Below, piece by piece: positions 11,861 to 23,115 of a DNA stretch of 64,000 nucleotides (the stretch's first letter is position 1; every line of letters starts with the position of its first letter). The translations under genes were made by a program, and so were the position numbers. This stretch comes from Hydractinia symbiolongicarpus (taxonomy: Eukaryota > Cnidaria > Hydrozoa > Anthoathecata > Hydractiniidae): positions 41,561,201 through 41,625,200 of the forward strand of contig NC_079875.1 of assembly GCF_029227915.1 (NCBI RefSeq), given 5' to 3'. A model generated the notes under the pieces. It ran no database searches. It saw only the letters and a program-made list of their open reading frames with translations, and was not told where the DNA came from.

Positions 11861-12120
11861 CGTTTGGGAAATGAGTTTACTCACAGGGTACTTTCCTTGT
11901 ATACATTCGACTATACTGGCCAAGCCCGGGATTTACGGGAAATCCCGGGTTTTCGTTTGCCGGCGATTAAACTTCTTTTATCCAGCGTCTCATCAAAAAT
12001 GAAAACATTTTTGAAAACTACAAGTCTCATGCGTTTTAGTGGTGAAAAAATAATTTAAAAAATCGTTCGGGAAATGATTTTACTCCCTGGGTACTTTCTT
12101 TGTATACATTCGACTATACG

Positions 12121-12131
12121 GGTTCGAGTCC
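12121..12131 (+). promoter_or_regulatory. B-box-like site (2 of 9), HOR copy 2
   Basis: Same 11-bp string, 3452 bp after the first, at the equivalent place in copy 2 of the 3-kb repeat. Confidence 0.3.
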
Positions 12132-14640
12132 GGGGTTTACGGGAAATGGCGGGTTTTCGTTTTCCGGCGATTAAACTTCTTTTATTCAGCGTCTCATCAA
12201 AAATGAAAACATTTTTGACCACTACAAGTCTCATGCAATTTAGTGGTGACAAAATAATTTTAAAAATCGTTCGGGAAATGAGTTTATTCCCTGGGTACTT
12301 TCTTTGTATACTTTTGACTATACGGGCCAAGCCCGGGATTTACGGGAAATCGCGGGTTTTCGTTTGCCGGCGATTAAACGTCTTTCATTAGGAGTTTCAT
12401 CAAAAATGAAAACATTTTTGAAAACTACAAGTCTCGTGCGTTTTAGTGGTGAAAAAATAATTTAAAAATTCGTTTGGGAAATGGGTTTACTCCCTGGGTA
12501 CTCTCTTTGTATACATTCGACTATACGGGCCAAGCCCGGGATTTACGGGAAATCGCGGGTTTTCGTTTGCCGTCGATTAAACCTCTTTCATTAATCGTCT
12601 CATTAAAAATGAAAACATTTTTGAAAACTACAAGTCTTATTCGTTCTAGTGGTGCAGAAATAAATTGAAAAATCGTTCGGGAAATCAGTTTACTCCCTGG
12701 GTGCTTTCTTTAGATACATACAACTATACGGGCCAAGCCCGGGATTTACGGGAAATCGCGGGTTTTCGTTTGCCAGCGATTAAACTTCTTTTATTCAGCG
12801 TCTCATCAAAAATGAAAACACTTTTGAAAACTACAAGTCTCATTCGTTTTAGTGGTGAAAAAATAATTTAAAAAATTGTTTGGGAAATGAGTTTATTCCC
12901 TGGGTACTTTCTTTGTATACTTTTGACTATACGGGCCAAGCCCGGGATTTACGGGAAATCGCGGGTTTTCGTTTGCCGGCGATTAAACGTCTTTCATTAA
13001 GCGTTTCATCAAAAGTGAAAACATTTTGGAAAACTACAAGTCTTATGCGTTTTAGTGGTGAAAAAATAATTTAAAAAATTGTTCGGGAAATGAGTTTACT
13101 CCCTGGGTACTTTCTATGTATACATTCGACTATACGGGCCAAGCCCGGGATTTACGGGAAATCGCGGGTTTTCGTTTGCCGGCGATTAAACTTCTTTTAT
13201 TCAGCGTCTCATCAAAAATGAAAACATTTTTGAAAACTACAAGTCTTATGCGTTTTAGTGGTGAAAAAATAATTTAAAAAATCGTTCTGGAAATGATTTT
13301 ACTCACAGGGTACTTTCTTTGTATAAATTCGACTATACGGGCCAAGCCCGGGATTTACGGGAAATCGCTGGTTTGCGTTTGCCGGCGATTAAACTTCTTT
13401 TATTCAGCGTCTCATCAAAAATGAAAACACTTTTGAAAACTACAAGTCTCACGCGTTTTAGTGGTGACAAAATAATTTAAAAAATCGGTCGGGAAATGAG
13501 TTTACTCCCTTGATACTTTCTTTGTATTTTTTTGACTATACAGGCCAAGCCCGGGATTTACGGAAAATCGAGGGTTTTCGTTTGCCGGCGATTAAACTTC
13601 TTTTATTCAGCGTCTCATCAAAAATGAAAAAAATTTTGTAAACTACAAGTCTTATGCGTTTTAGTGGTGGAAAAATAATTTAAAAAATCGTTCTGGAAAT
13701 GAGTTTACTCACAGGGTACTTTCTTTGTATACATTCGACTATACGGGCCAAGTCCGGGATTTACGGGAAAATGCGGGTTTTAGTTTGCCGGCGATTAAAC
13801 CACTTTCATTAAGCGTCTGATCAAAAATGAAAACATTTCTGAAAACTACAAGACTTATTCGTTTTAGTGGTGAAAAAAATAATTTAAAAAATCGTTCGGG
13901 AAATGATTTTACTCCCTGGGTACTTTCTTTGTATACATTCGACTATACGGGCCGAGTCCGGGGTTTACGGGAAATGGCGGGTTTTCGTTTGCCGGCGATT
14001 AAACCTGTTTCATTAAGCGTCTCATCAAAAATAAAAACATATTTGAAAACTACAAGTCTCATGCGTTTTAGTGGTGAAAACATAATTTAAAAAATCGTTT
14101 TGGAAATGACTTTACTCACAGGGTACTTTCTTTGTATACATTCGACTATACGGGCCAATTCCGAGATTTACGGGAAATTGCGGGTTTTCGTTTGCCGGCG
14201 ATTAAACCACTTTCATTAAGCGTCTCATCAAAAATGAAAACATTTCTGAAAACTACAAGACGTATTCCTTTTAGTGGTGAAAAAAATAATTTAAAAAATC
14301 GTTCGGGAAATGATTTTACTCCCTGGGTACTTTCTTTGTATACATTCGACTATACGGGCCGAGTCCGGGGTTTACGGGAAATGGCGGGTTTTCGTTTGCC
14401 GGCGATTAAACTTCTTTTATTCAGCGTCTCATCAAAAATGAAAACATTTTTGAAAACTACAAGTCTCATGCGTTTTAGTGGTGAAAAGATAATTTAAAAA
14501 ATCGTTTTGGAAATGAGTTTACTCACAGGGTACTTTCTTTGTATACATTCGACTATACGGGTTAAGCCCGGGATTTACGGGAAATCGCGGGTTTTCGTTT
14601 GCCGTTGATTAAACCACTTTGATTAAGCGTCTCATCAAAA

Positions 14641-14700
14641 ATGAAAACATTTCTGAAAACTACAAGTCTCATGGGCTTTAGTGGTGAAATAATAATTTAA
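14641..14700 (+). repeat. Hybrid unit from one-unit loss in copy 3
   Basis: The left part (ATTTCTGAAAACTACAAG) is typical of one unit of the repeat. The right part (CATGGGCTTTAGTGGTGAAA) is typical of the next unit. In copies 1 and 2 these two halves lie 203 bp apart, so this is a crossover product. The switch falls inside the shared AACTACAAGTCTCATG stretch. Confidence 0.85.
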
Positions 14701-14964
14701 AAAATCGTTTGGGAAATGAGTTTACTCACAGGGTACTTTCCTTGTATACATTCGACTATACTGGCCAAGCCCGGGATTTACGGGAAATCCCGGGTTTTCG
14801 TTTGCCGGCGATTAAATTCTTTTATCCAGCGTCTCATCAAAAATGAAAACATTTTTGAAAACTACAAGTCTCATGCGTTTTAGTGGTGAAAAAATAATTT
14901 AAAAAATCGTTCGGGAAATGATTTTACTCCCTGGGTACTTTCTTTGTATTCATTCGACTATACG

Positions 14965-14975
14965 GGTTCGAGTCC
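14965..14975 (+). promoter_or_regulatory. B-box-like site (3 of 9), HOR copy 3
   Basis: Equivalent place in copy 3. The base run just upstream reads GTATTCATTC where the others have GTATACATTC. Confidence 0.3.
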
Positions 14976-17196
14976 GGGGTTTACGGGAAATGGCGGGTTT
15001 TCGTTTTCCGGCGATTAAACTTCTTTTATTCAGCGTCTCATCAAAAATGAAAACATTTTTGACCACTACAAGTCTCATGCAATTTAGTGGTGACAAAATA
15101 ATTTTAAAAATCGTTCGGGAAATGAGTTTATTCCCTGGGTACTTTCTTTGTATACTTTTGACTATACGGGCCAAGCCCGGGATTTACGGGAAATCGCGGG
15201 TTTTCGTTTGCCGGCGATTAAACGTCTTTCATTAAGAGTTTCATCAAAAATGAAAACATTTTTGAAAACTACAAGTCTCGTGCGTTTTAGTGGTGAAAAA
15301 ATAATTTAAAAATTCGTTTGGGAAATGGGTTTACTCCCTGGGTACTCTCTTTGTATACATTCGACTATACGGGCCAAGCCCGGGATTTACGGGAAATCGC
15401 GGGTTTTCGTTTGCCGTCGATTAAACCTCTTTCATTAATCGTCTCATTAAAAATGAAAACATTTTTGAAAACTACAAGTCTTATTCGTTCTAGTGGTGCA
15501 GAAATAAATTGAAAAATCGTTCGGGAAATCAGTTTACTCCCTGGGTGCTTTCTTTAGATACATACAACTATACGGGCCAAGCCCGGGATTTACGGGAAAT
15601 CGCGGGTTTTCGTTTGCCAGCGATTAAACTTCTTTTATTCAGCGTCTCATCAAAAATGAAAACACTTTTGAAAACTACAAGTCTCATTCGTTTTAGTGGT
15701 GAAAAAATAATTTAAAAAATTGTTTGGGAAATGAGTTTATTCCCTGGGTACTTTCTTTGTATACTTTTGACTATACGGGCCAAGCCCGGGATTTACGGGA
15801 AATCGCGGGTTTTCGTTTGCCGGCGATTAAACGTCTTTCATTAAGCGTTTCATCAAAAGTGAAAACATTTTGGAAAACTACAAGTCTTATGCGTTTTAGT
15901 GGTGAAAAAATAATTTAAAAAATTGTTCGGGAAATGAGTTTACTCCCTGGGTACTTTCTATGTATACATTCGACTATACGGGCCAAGCCCGGGATTTACG
16001 GGAAATCGCGGGTTTTCGTTTGCCGGCGATTAAACTTCTTTTATTCAGCGTCTCATCAAAAATGAAAACATTTTTGAAAACTACAAGTCTTATGCGTTTT
16101 AGTGGTGAAAAAATAATTTAAAAAATCGTTCTGGAAATGATTTTACTCACAGGGTACTTTCTTTGTATAAATTCGACTATACGGGCCAAGCCCGGGATTT
16201 ACGGGAAATCGCTGGTTTGCGTTTGCCGGCGATTAAACTTCTTTTATTCAGCGTCTCATCAAAAATGAAAACACTTTTGAAAACTACAAGTCTCACGCGT
16301 TTTAGTGGTGACAAAATAATTTAAAAAATCGGTCGGGAAATGAGTTTACTCCCTTGATACTTTCTTTGTATTTTTTTGACTATACAGGCCAAGCCCGGGA
16401 TTTACGGAAAATCGAGGGTTTTCGTTTGCCGGCGATTAAACTTCTTTTATTCAGCGTCTCATCAAAAATGAAAAAAATTTTGTAAACTACAAGTCTTATG
16501 CGTTTTAGTGGTGGAAAAATAATTTAAAAAATCGTTCTGGAAATGAGTTTACTCACAGGGTACTTTCTTTGTATACATTCGACTATACGGGCCAAGTCCG
16601 GGATTTACGGGAAAATGCGGGTTTTAGTTTGCCGGCGATTAAACCACTTTCATTAAGCGTCTGATCAAAAATGAAAACATTTCTGAAAACTACAAGACTT
16701 ATTCGTTTTAGTGGTGAAAAAAATAATTTAAAAAATCGTTCGGGAAATGATTTTACTCCCTGGGTACTTTCTTTGTATACATTCGACTATACGGGCCGAG
16801 TCCGGGGTTTACGGGAAATGGCGGGTTTTCGTTTGCCGGCGATTAAACCTGTTTCATTAAGCGTCTCATCAAAAATAAAAACATATTTGAAAACTACAAG
16901 TCTCATGCGTTTTAGTGGTGAAAACATAATTTAAAAAATCGTTTTGGAAATGACTTTACTCACAGGGTACTTTCTTTGTATACATTCGACTATACGGGCC
17001 AATTCCGAGATTTACGGGAAATTGCGGGTTTTCGTTTGCCGGCGATTAAACCACTTTCATTAAGCGTCTCATCAAAAATGAAAACATTTCTGAAAACTAC
17101 AAGACGTATTCCTTTTAGTGGTGAAAAAAATAATTTAAAAAATCGTTCGGGAAATGATTTTACTCCCTGGGTACTTTCTTTGTATACATTCGACTA

Positions 17197-17290
17197 TACG
17201 GGCCGAGTCCGGGATTTACGGGAAATCGCGGGTTTTCGTTTGCCGGCGATTAAACTTCTTTTATCAGCGTCTCATCAAAAATGAAAACAT
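17197..17290 (+). repeat. Hybrid unit from two-unit loss in copy 4
   Basis: Copy 4 follows its siblings up to GGGCCGAGTCCGGG. It then reads ATTTACGGGAAATCGC and CTTTTATCAGCG, features of a unit that sits 406 bp further on in copy 1. The distance between the flanking landmarks is correspondingly 406 bp shorter (373 against 779 bp). Confidence 0.8.
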
Positions 17291-17605
17291 TTTTAAAAAC
17301 TACAAGTCTCATGGGCTTTAGTGGTGAAATAATAATTTAAAAAATCGTTTGGGAAATGAGTTTACTCACAGGGTACTTTCCTTGTATACATTCGACTATA
17401 CTGGCCAAGCCCGGGATTTACGGGAAATCCCGGGTTTTCGTTTGCCGGCGATTAAACTTCTTTTATCCAGCGTCTCATCAAAAATGAAAACATTTTTGAA
17501 AACTACAAGTCTCATGCGTTTTAGTGGTGAAAAAATAATTTAAAAAATCGTTCGGGAAATGATTTTACTCCCTGGGTACTTTCTTTGTATACATTCGACT
17601 ATACG

Positions 17606-17616
17606 GGTTCGAGTCC
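17606..17616 (+). promoter_or_regulatory. B-box-like site (4 of 9), HOR copy 4
   Basis: First of two sites in copy 4, inside the duplicated 407-bp pair. Confidence 0.3.
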
Positions 17617-18012
17617 GGGGTTTACGGGAAATGGCGGGTTTTCGTTTTCCGGCGATTAAACTTCTTTTATTCAGCGTCTCATCAAAAATGAAAACATTTT
17701 TGACCACTACAAGTCTCATGCAATTTAGTGGTGACAAAATAATTTTAAAAATCGTTCGGGAAATGAGTTTATTCCCTGGGTACTTTCTTTGTATACTTTT
17801 GACTATACGGGCCAAGCCCGGGATTTACGGGAAATCGCGGGTTTTCGTTTGCCGTTGATTAAACCACTTTCATTAAGCGTCTCACCAAAAATGAAAACAT
17901 TTCTGAAAACTACAAGTCTCATGCGTTTTAGTGGTGAAAAAATAATTTAAAAAATCGTTCGGGAAATGATTTTACTCCCTGGGTACTTTCTTTGTATACA
18001 TTCGACTATACG

Positions 18013-18023
18013 GGTTCGAGTCC
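18013..18023 (+). promoter_or_regulatory. B-box-like site (5 of 9), HOR copy 4 duplicate
   Basis: Second site in copy 4, 407 bp after the previous one. It is also the start of the segment copied 10,154 bp away. Confidence 0.3.
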
Positions 18024-19434
18024 GGGGTTTACGGGAAATGGCGGGTTTTCGTTTTCCGGCGATTAAACTTCTTTTATTCAGCGTCTCATCAAAAATGAAA
18101 ACATTTTTGACCACTACAAGTCTCATGCAATTTAGTGGTGACAAAATAATTTTAAAAATCGTTCGGGAAATGAGTTTATTCCCTGGGTACTTTCTTTGTA
18201 TACTTTTGATTATACGGGCCAAGCCCGGGATTTACGGGAAATCGCGGGTTTTCGTTTGCCGGCGATTAAACGTCTTTCATTAAGAGTTTCATCAAAAATG
18301 AAAACATTTTTGAAAACTACAAGTCTTATGCGTTTTAGTGGTGAAAAAATAATTTAAAAAATTGTTCGGGAAATGAGTTTACTCCCTGGGTACTTTCTAT
18401 GCATACATTCGACTATACGGGCCAAGCCCGGGATTTACGGGAAATCGCGGGTTTTAGTTTGCCGGCGATTAAACTTCTTTTATTCAGCGTCTCATCAAAA
18501 ATGAAAACATTTTTAAAAACTACAAGTCTCATGCGTTTTAGTGGTGAAAACATAATTTAAAAAATCGTTTTGGAAATGATTTTACTCCCTGGGTACTTTC
18601 TTTGTATACATTCGACTATACGGGCCGAGTCCGGGGTTTACGGGAAATGGCGGGTTTTCGTTTGCCGGCGATTAAACTTCTTTTATTCAGCGTCTCATCA
18701 AAAATGAAAACATTTTTGAAAACTACAAGTCTCATGCGTTTTAGTGGTGACAAGATAATTTAAAAAATCGTTTTGGAAATGAGTTTACTCACGGGGTACT
18801 TTCTTTTCATACATTCGACTGTACGGGTTAAGCCCGGGATTTACGGGAAATCGCGGGTTTTCGTTTGCCGTTGATTAAACCACTTTCATTAAGCGTCTCA
18901 TCAAAAATGAAAACATTTCTGAAAACTACAAATCTCATGCGTTTTAGTGGTGAAAAAATATTTTAAAAAATCGTTCGGGAAATGAGTTTACTCCCTGGGT
19001 ACTTTCTTTGTATACTTTTGACTATACGGGCCGAGTCCGGGATTTACGGGAAATCGCGGGTTTTCGTTTGCCGGCGATTAAACTTCTTTTATCAGCGTCT
19101 CATCAAAAATGAAAACATTTTTAAAAACTACAAGTCTCATGCGTTTTAGTGGTGAAAAAATAATTTAAAGAATCGTTCGGGAAATGAGTTTACTCCCTGG
19201 GTACTTTCTTTGTATACTTTTGACTATACGGGCCGTGTCCGGGATTTACGGGAAATCGCGGGTTTTCGTTTGCCGGCGATTAAACCTCTTTCATTAAGCG
19301 TCTCATCAAAAATGAAAACATTTTTGAAATCTACAAGTCTCATGCGTTTTAGTGGTGAAAAAAATAATTTAAAAAATCGTTCGGGAAATGATTTTACTCC
19401 CTGGGTACTTTCTTTGTATACATTCGACTATACG

Positions 19435-19445
19435 GGTTCGAGTCC
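19435..19445 (+). promoter_or_regulatory. B-box-like site (6 of 9)
   Basis: In a unit with ACGGAAAATGGCGGG downstream and GTTTGCCGGCG in place of GTTTTCCGGCG. The second T4 run found near site 1 is therefore reduced to T3 here. Confidence 0.28.
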
Positions 19446-19574
19446 GGGGTTTACGGAAAATGGCGGGTTTTCGTTTGCCGGCGATTAAAATTCTTTTATT
19501 CAGCGTCTCATCAAAAATGAAAACATTTTTGACAACTACAAGTCTCATGCAATTTAGTGGTGACAAAATAATTA

Positions 19575-21605
19575 AAAAAAATCGTTCGGGAAATGAGTTT
19601 ACTCCCTGGGTACTTTCTTTGTATTTTTTTGACTATACGGGCCAAGCCCGGGATTTACGGAAAATCGCGGGTTTTCGTTTGCCGGCGATTAAACTTCTTT
19701 TATTCAGCGTCTCATCAAAAATGAAAAAAATTTTGTAAACTACAAGTCTTATGCGTTTTAGTGGTGGAAAAATAATTTAAAAAATCGTTCTGGAAATGAG
19801 TTTACTCACAGGGTACTTTCTTTGTATACATTCGACTATACGGACCAAGCCCGGGATTTACGGGAAATCGCGGGTTTTCGTTTGCCGGCGATTAAACCTG
19901 TTTCATTAAGCGTCTCATCAAAAATAAAAACATTTTTGAAAACTACAAGTGTTATGCGTTTTAGTGGTGAAAAAATAATTTAAAAAATTGTTCGGGAAAT
20001 GAGTTTACTCCCTGGGTACTTTCTATGTATACATTCGACTATACGGGCCAAGCCCGGGATTTACGGGAAATCGCGGGTTTTAGTTTGCCGGCGATTAAAC
20101 TTCTTTTATTCAGCGTCTCATCAAAAATGAAAACATTTTTGAAAACTACAAGTCTCATGCGTTTTAGTGGTGAAAACATAATTTAAAAAATCGTTTTGGA
20201 AATGACTTTACTCACAGGGTACTTTCTTTGTATACATTCGACTATACGGGCCAAGTCCGGGATATACGGGAAATCGCGGGTTTTCGTTTGCCGGCGATTA
20301 AACCACTTTCATTAAGCATCTCATCAAAAATGAAAACATTTCTGAAAACTACAAGACTTATTCGTTTTAGTGGTGAAAAAAATAATTTAAAAAATCGTTT
20401 GGGAAATGATTTTACTCCCTGGGTACTTTCTTTGTATACATTCGACTATACGGGCCGAGTCCGGGGTTTACGGGAAATGGCGGGTTTTCGTTTGCCGGCG
20501 ATTAAACTTCCTTTATTAAGCGTCTCATCAAAAATGAAAACATTTTTGAAAACTACAAGTCTCATGCAATTTAGTGGTGACAAAATAATTTAAAAAATCG
20601 TTCGGGAAATGAGTTTACTCCCTGGGTACTTTCTTTGTATTTTTTTGACTATACGGGCCAAGCCCGGGATTTACGGAAAATCGCGGGTTTTCGTTTGCCG
20701 GCGATTAAACTTCTTTTATTCAGCGTCTCATCAAAAATGAAAAAAATTTTGTAAACTACAAGTCTTATGCGTTTTAGTGGTGGAAAAATAATTTAAAAAA
20801 TCGTTCTGGAAATGAGTTTACTCACAGGGTACTTTCTTTGTATACATTCGACTATACGGACCAAGCCCGGGATTTACGGGAAATCGCGGGTTTTCATTTG
20901 CCGGCGATTAAACCTGTTTCATTAAGCGTCTCATCAAAAATAAAAACATTTTTGAAAACTACAAGTCTTATGCGTCTTAGTGGTGAAAAAATAATTTAAA
21001 AAATTGTTCGGGAAATGAGTTTACTCCCTGGGTACTTTCTATGTATACATTCGACTATACGGGCCAAGCCCGGGATTTACGGGAAATCGCGGGTTTTAGT
21101 TTGCCGGCGATTAAACTTCTTTTATTCAGCGTCTCATCAAAAATGAAAACATTTTTGAAAACTACAAGTCTCATGCGTTTTAGTGGTGAAAACATAATTT
21201 AAAAAATCGTTTTGGAAATGACTTTACTCACAGGGTACTTTCTTTGTATACATTCGACTATACGGGCCAAGTCCAGGATTTACGGGAAATCGCGGGTTTT
21301 CGTTTGCCGGCGATTAAACCACTTTCATTAAGCGTCTCATCAAAAATGAAAACATTTCTGAAAACTACAAGACTTATTCGTTTTAGTGGTGAAAAAAATA
21401 ATTTAAAAAATCGTTCGGGAAATGATTTTACTCCCTGGGTACTTTCTTTGTATACATTCGACTATACGGGCCGAGTCCGGGGTTTATGGGAAATGGCGGG
21501 TTTTCGTTTGCCGGCGATTAAACTTCTTTTATTCAGCGTCTCATCAAAAATGAAAACATTTTTGAAAACTACAAGTCTCATGCGTTTTCGTGGTGAAAAG
21601 ATAAT
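19575..21605 (+). repeat. 5-unit (about 1015 bp) tandem repeat
   Basis: GTATTTTTTTGAC at 19621 recurs at 20637, GGACCAAGCCC at about 19843 recurs at about 20858, and the 121-codon open stretch at 20228 recurs at 21244. All offsets are 1015-1016 bp, exactly five units. The second copy ends with different unit types (CTTTTCATACATTC near 21650). Confidence 0.85.
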
Positions 21606-23115
21606 TTAAAAAATCGTTTTGGAAATGAGTTTACTCACAGGGTACTTTCTTTTCATACATTCGACTATACGGGTTAAGCACGGGATTTACGGGAAATCGC
21701 GGGTTTTCGTTTGCCGTTGATTAAACCACTTTCATTAAGCGTCTCATCAAAAATTAAAACATTTCTGAAAACTACAAGTCTCATGCGTTTTAGTGGTGAA
21801 AAAATATTTTAAAAAATCGTTCGGGAAATGAGTTTACTCCCTGGGTACTTTCTTTGTATACTTTTGACTATACGGGCCGAGTCCGGGATTTACGGGAAAT
21901 CGCGGGTTTTCGTTTGCAGGCGATTAAACTTCTTTTATCAGCGTCTCATCAAAAATGAAAACATTTTTAAAAACTACAAGTCTCATGGGCTTTAGTGGTG
22001 AAATAATAATTTAAAAAATCGTTTGGGAAATGAGTTCACTCACAGGGTACTTTCTTTGTATACATTCGACTATACTGGCCAAGCCCGGGATTTACGGGAA
22101 ATCGCGGGTTTTAGTTTGCCGGCGATTAAACTTCTTTTATTCAGCGTCTCATCAAAAATGAAAACATTTTTGAAAACTACAAGTCTCATGCGTTTTAGTG
22201 GTGAAAACATAATTTAAAAAATCGTTTTGGAAATGACTTTACTCACAGGGTACTTTCTTTGTATACATTCGACTATACGGGCCAAGTCCAGGATTTACGG
22301 GAAATCGCGGGTTTTCGTTTGCCGGCGATTAAACCACTTTCATTAAGCGTCTCATCAAAAATGAAAACATTTCTGAAAACTACAAGACTTATTCGTTTTA
22401 GTGGTGAAAAAAATAATTTAAAAAATCGTTCGGGAAATGATTTTACTCCCTGGGTACTTTCTTTGTATACATTCGACTATACGGGCCGAGTCCGGGGTTT
22501 ATGGGAAATGGCGGGTTTTCGTTTGCCGGCGATTAAACTTCTTTTATTCAGCGTCTCATCAAAAATGAAAACATTTTTGAAAACTACAAGTCTCATGCGT
22601 TTTCGTGGTGAAAAGATAATTTAAAAAATCGTTTTGGAAATGAGTTTACTCACAGGGTACTTTCTTTTCATACATTCGACTATACGGGTTAAGCACGGGA
22701 TTTACGGGAAATCGCGGGTTTTCGTTTGCCGTTGATTAAACCACTTTCATTAAGCGTCTCATCAAAAATTAAAACATTTCTGAAAACTACAAGTCTCATG
22801 CGTTTTAGTGGTGAAAAAATATTTTAAAAAATCGTTCGGGAAATGAGTTTACTCCCTGGGTACTTTCTTTGTATACTTTTGACTATACGGGCCGAGTCCG
22901 GGATTTACGGGAAATCGCGGGTTTTCGTTTGCAGGCGATTAAACTTCTTTTATCAGCGTCTCATCAAAAATGAAAACATTTTTAAAAACTACAAGTCTCA
23001 TGGGCTTTAGTGGTGAAATAATAATTTAAAAAATCGTTTGGGAAATGAGTTCACTCACAGGGTACTTTCTTTGTATACATTCGACTATACTGGCCAAGCC
23101 CGGGATTTACGGGAA
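21085..23115 (+). repeat. 5-unit (1015 bp) tandem duplication
   Basis: The sequence from about 21085 to 22100 recurs from about 22100 to 23115, including the variants AAGTCCAGG, GGTTTATGGG, TTTTCGTGGTG and GTTTGCAGGCG. The match ends where the first copy continues GGGTTTTAGTTTGCC and the second reads CCCGGGTTTTCG. Confidence 0.85.

Larger units (their letters stand above)
8977..12428 (+). repeat. ~3-kb higher-order repeat, copy 2 (17 units, 3452 bp)
   Basis: The order of units is the same as in copy 1, but it is 405 bp longer because two adjacent units are duplicated at 11051-11860. Elsewhere it differs from copy 1 at only scattered bases, for example GTATAAATTC near 9869 where copy 1 has GTATACATTC. 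Confidence 0.9.
12429..15272 (+). repeat. ~3-kb higher-order repeat, copy 3 (14 units, 2844 bp)
   Basis: Shares GTATAAATTC with copy 2 (near 13321), so copies 2 and 3 look closer to each other than to copy 1. It is 203 bp shorter than copy 1 because one unit has been lost, leaving a hybrid unit at about 14641-14700. Confidence 0.9.
15273..18300 (+). repeat. ~3-kb higher-order repeat, copy 4 (rearranged, last)
   Basis: Follows copies 1-3 closely up to about 17195. It then jumps two units ahead through a hybrid unit (17197-17290) and later gains two units by duplicating the B-box-bearing pair (17540-17946 and 17947-18353). After about 18300 the next unit no longer follows the higher-order order, so the tandem series ends here. 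GTATAAATTC (near 16167) groups it with copies 2 and 3. Confidence 0.85.
17540..18353 (+). repeat. Two-unit (407 bp) tandem duplication with B-box-like sites
   Basis: The stretch starting at 17540 recurs at 17947 with the same GGTTCGAGTCC, TTGACCACTACAAG and ATGCAATTTAGTGG variants. A nearby difference is TTTTGATTATACGG (about 18206) against TTTTGACTATACGG (about 17799). Confidence 0.85.
17950..20510 (+). repeat. 2.5-kb segment, left member of 10,154-bp-spaced pair
   Basis: Matches 28104-30664 at a constant offset of 10,154 bp, close to exactly 50 units. Shared rare landmarks include CTATGCATACATTC (18397 and 28551), GGGCCGTGTCCGGG, TTGAAATCTACAAG, and the B-box-like site at 18013 with its partner at 28167. 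The match breaks near 20510, where this copy reads TTTATTAAGCG and then ATGCAATTTAGTGG. Confidence 0.85.
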
